From Uloborus plumipes (Eukaryota; Arthropoda; Arachnida; Araneae; Uloboridae), in assembly GCA_038373865.1 (NCBI GenBank), contig JAXGGA010005217.1, positions 1-64,000 on the forward strand: a stretch of 64,000 nt of DNA, written 5' to 3'. This document shows, in pieces, positions 61,961 to 64,000 of this stretch. Numbering within the stretch: position 1 is the first letter of the stretch; every line of letters begins with the position of its first letter. The notes beneath the pieces are model-generated. The model worked only from the letters and a program-made list of their open reading frames with translations, was not told the DNA's origin and ran no database searches. A program made the position numbers and the translations under genes.

Positions 61961-61974
61961 TGAGTCCAGGATGG

Positions 61975-62145
61975 AAGGTCCCAAACCAAAAGGTCCACGA
62001 ACAGAAGACCCACGTCCAAAAGGTCCGAGGGATAGAAGATCCGCCAGACATAAGGTCCAATGGCCATAAGATCCAAGGAGCATAAGGTCCGAATGAGAAA
62101 AGGTCCACATTTTTGGACAACGATTGCATAAGGTCCGGATTTGAA
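61975..62145. repeat. AAGGTCC minisatellite
   Basis: A short phrase, aaaaggtcc or the variants agaagatcc and cataaggtcc, recurs about every 15-20 bases roughly nine times, ending with gcataaggtccggatttga. The units are diverged, suggesting an old array. Confidence 0.8.
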
Positions 62146-64000
62146 GTTTATTTCTGAAACACTACGTACCGCAAGACATCGAAACGCTGAGAGGCCCGGA
62201 AAATTTTTAACTTAGTTTGCATTTCATTATTGATTTTTTTCGTAAATCATTATTAGCTTAAATGTCTATACTTCATGTGTTAGAGGAAGAGCCAAAAGCT
62301 AACACTTCTTTCCAACGTAAGTAAACACAAAGGCGCCTAAATTCTACTCGAGCAAAATTTTGCGCATTTTTACATTAGTAATATTTTGCGCATTTTTGCA
62401 TTAGTATATTGATCTTTCGTGTATTCATCACACTGAAGACTACAAAGTATAAAATTTACTTTTATTAATGTGTAGAAAAAGTTCACATCTAACACAGAAT
62501 GATGTTACCATTTTACGGTAGTAAATAGGATTTCTTTGATGCTCATTTTCTTCGTCGTTGTTGAAATTTTTGCCGTGCTCTGCAGGAAATAGCTATTACC
62601 TCAGTTATATTGTAAATTTTGAAGGCAGTCGGTAATGTACTTCAAATGCAACAGCACCTTAATAATAATAATAACGACAACAAAAATCAATAAAAAGTAA
62701 TAATCATGATAAGAAAAAAAAAGTAATTGATAATAATAAAACTCGATGCTATTTGACAGCCGAAAACAAAACATAGGTTAATTGAACGTGTTATATATAA
62801 TTCACACTTTCCCAACAAAGGGTGTATTTGAAAAACTTATATGTATATGCTTTAATAATCATAATTAGATGGTCATATGAGCATATGTTTCATAATAATC
62901 ATGTATCATTACTATTTTTTCGAAACAAGTAATTATATGTAACTATATGAGGGTCATCTTCTTTTGTCCCTCTCTCACAAAGAAAAAAAAAAGAATAAAT
63001 TACGATCCGGCTTTATGAAGCATAATAATTCCCTAAAATAAATCCCACTTCTGCACTACTTCTCTCTGATATTCAATTATTTGTTGAATAAACCTTTCTC
63101 CTCATCACTTTCCACCTGCTACGAATAAAGAGAGGTGGCACCCTGGCCATTCCAAACACCCTCCCCCTCCCCCTCCAGCGTCGCTAATGACCCATACCCT
63201 GAGTGGGAAGGGTGGGGGGGGGGGGGGTCATGAAAATCGAGAGGGAGAGTAAAAAAATATCAATAAAAAAAATGAAAAATTGAGAGAAAAGTTGGCAACA
63301 AAGCTCTTGCCTCAGTGCCTCGCATATTTTTCGCTTGATGGACATCTTTGGAAGCGATGATTACATTAGACGGAATTAGCTTTCCCCGGTTCCATTGTAA
63401 TGGCGGATCTTTCGCACGTGCAGCACAGTAGGAAGTCTTATATGGATGATGCAGAAAGGGACCAAATGGGACGAAAAGATCACGGATATGTGATCGGCGC
63501 AGAATCAACCTGAGGTTGTTTGACAGAGGACAAAAATAAAGGAGAGAATGGAATTATGTTTGTTACTTTATCGTATAAAGAGTGGGGTTTTTTCTTCTTT
63601 TTCAAATAACAAAGAGAAAATGAATTTCCTGTTTGCGATTCGATTTATCGGGAATTCGTAGTAAAATCAAACCTAAAATTCTATTCCTGTTATGATATTT
63701 TTCTATTTTATATAATTAACATATAAAAAACTATATTTTTCAGCTGAAAAATTCATATAAATTTTCATTTTCAGCCATCTTTTATAAACTATCTCATAAA
63801 ACATCACATGTTGTCATAAAACATTACATAAATTTATGCAATCAGGCCTAATGATTGGAAATTAAGTGGAAATTTAAAGTTTGAAAAAAAAAAAAAAAAA
63901 GAACAGTGGCAATTTTTTCTAGAAGTGGGTCCAAAAGATGTCTCATTTTTATTGCATTTTTGGTTCATTTTACATTTACTCGCTCTTTTGAACCAATCAG
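62146..64000. other. Gene-free right end
   Basis: Mostly AT-rich sequence with no recognised exon or transposon end. A GC-richer patch (63100-63520) contains poly-G and an 82-codon minus-strand frame without a recognisable domain. Simple repeats of aataat lie near 62660-62740. Confidence 0.4.

Overview
This is a eukaryotic nuclear window. It is AT-rich, has large GT-AG introns, and is packed with DNA transposons, one non-LTR retrotransposon and simple repeats. Gene structure, intron sizes and repeat types point to an arthropod. I lean towards a chelicerate such as a spider, but that is an impression, not a proof.

Two real protein genes lie head to head. On the minus strand (23396 down to 3202, running off the left side) is a leishmanolysin-like M8 zinc metallopeptidase. 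I could assemble 15 coding exons of it with consistent splice phases, including the HEVLH active site. On the plus strand (26207 to 48335) is WDR74, a nucleolar WD40 protein of 60S ribosome maturation. It is complete in nine exons encoding about 375 residues, with a polyadenylation signal at 48372. The two start regions may share a divergent promoter near 26150-26200.

Layout: 100-1110, decayed Tc1-like transposon; 1852-3053, repeat with a 143-bp tandem core (second copy at 56432-57410); 3202-23396, peptidase gene, whose introns hold a CAGGGTT-ended mariner remnant, a piggyBac-like MITE, a mariner split by a hAT MITE, a tRNA-derived SINE and a hAT remnant; 26207-48335, WDR74; 48400-64000, no recognisable gene, mostly transposon debris.

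The most striking structure is in WDR74 intron 6 (35535-45485). Five mobile elements are nested one inside another, and four of the five levels have readable termini. Outermost is an element with a 6-bp target duplication (CATCAT). Inside it is a foldback element with 1.25-kb inverted arms (CCCT duplication). Then comes a hAT element (AAGTCAAG duplication), then a pogo/Tigger-like element, then a LINE with an intact 819-residue ORF. A sister copy of the outermost element in intron 2 carries two other insertions, and comparing the copies gives a natural empty site. A similar nest sits at 51024-54388. I found no CRISPR array, tRNA, rRNA or prokaryotic-type system.
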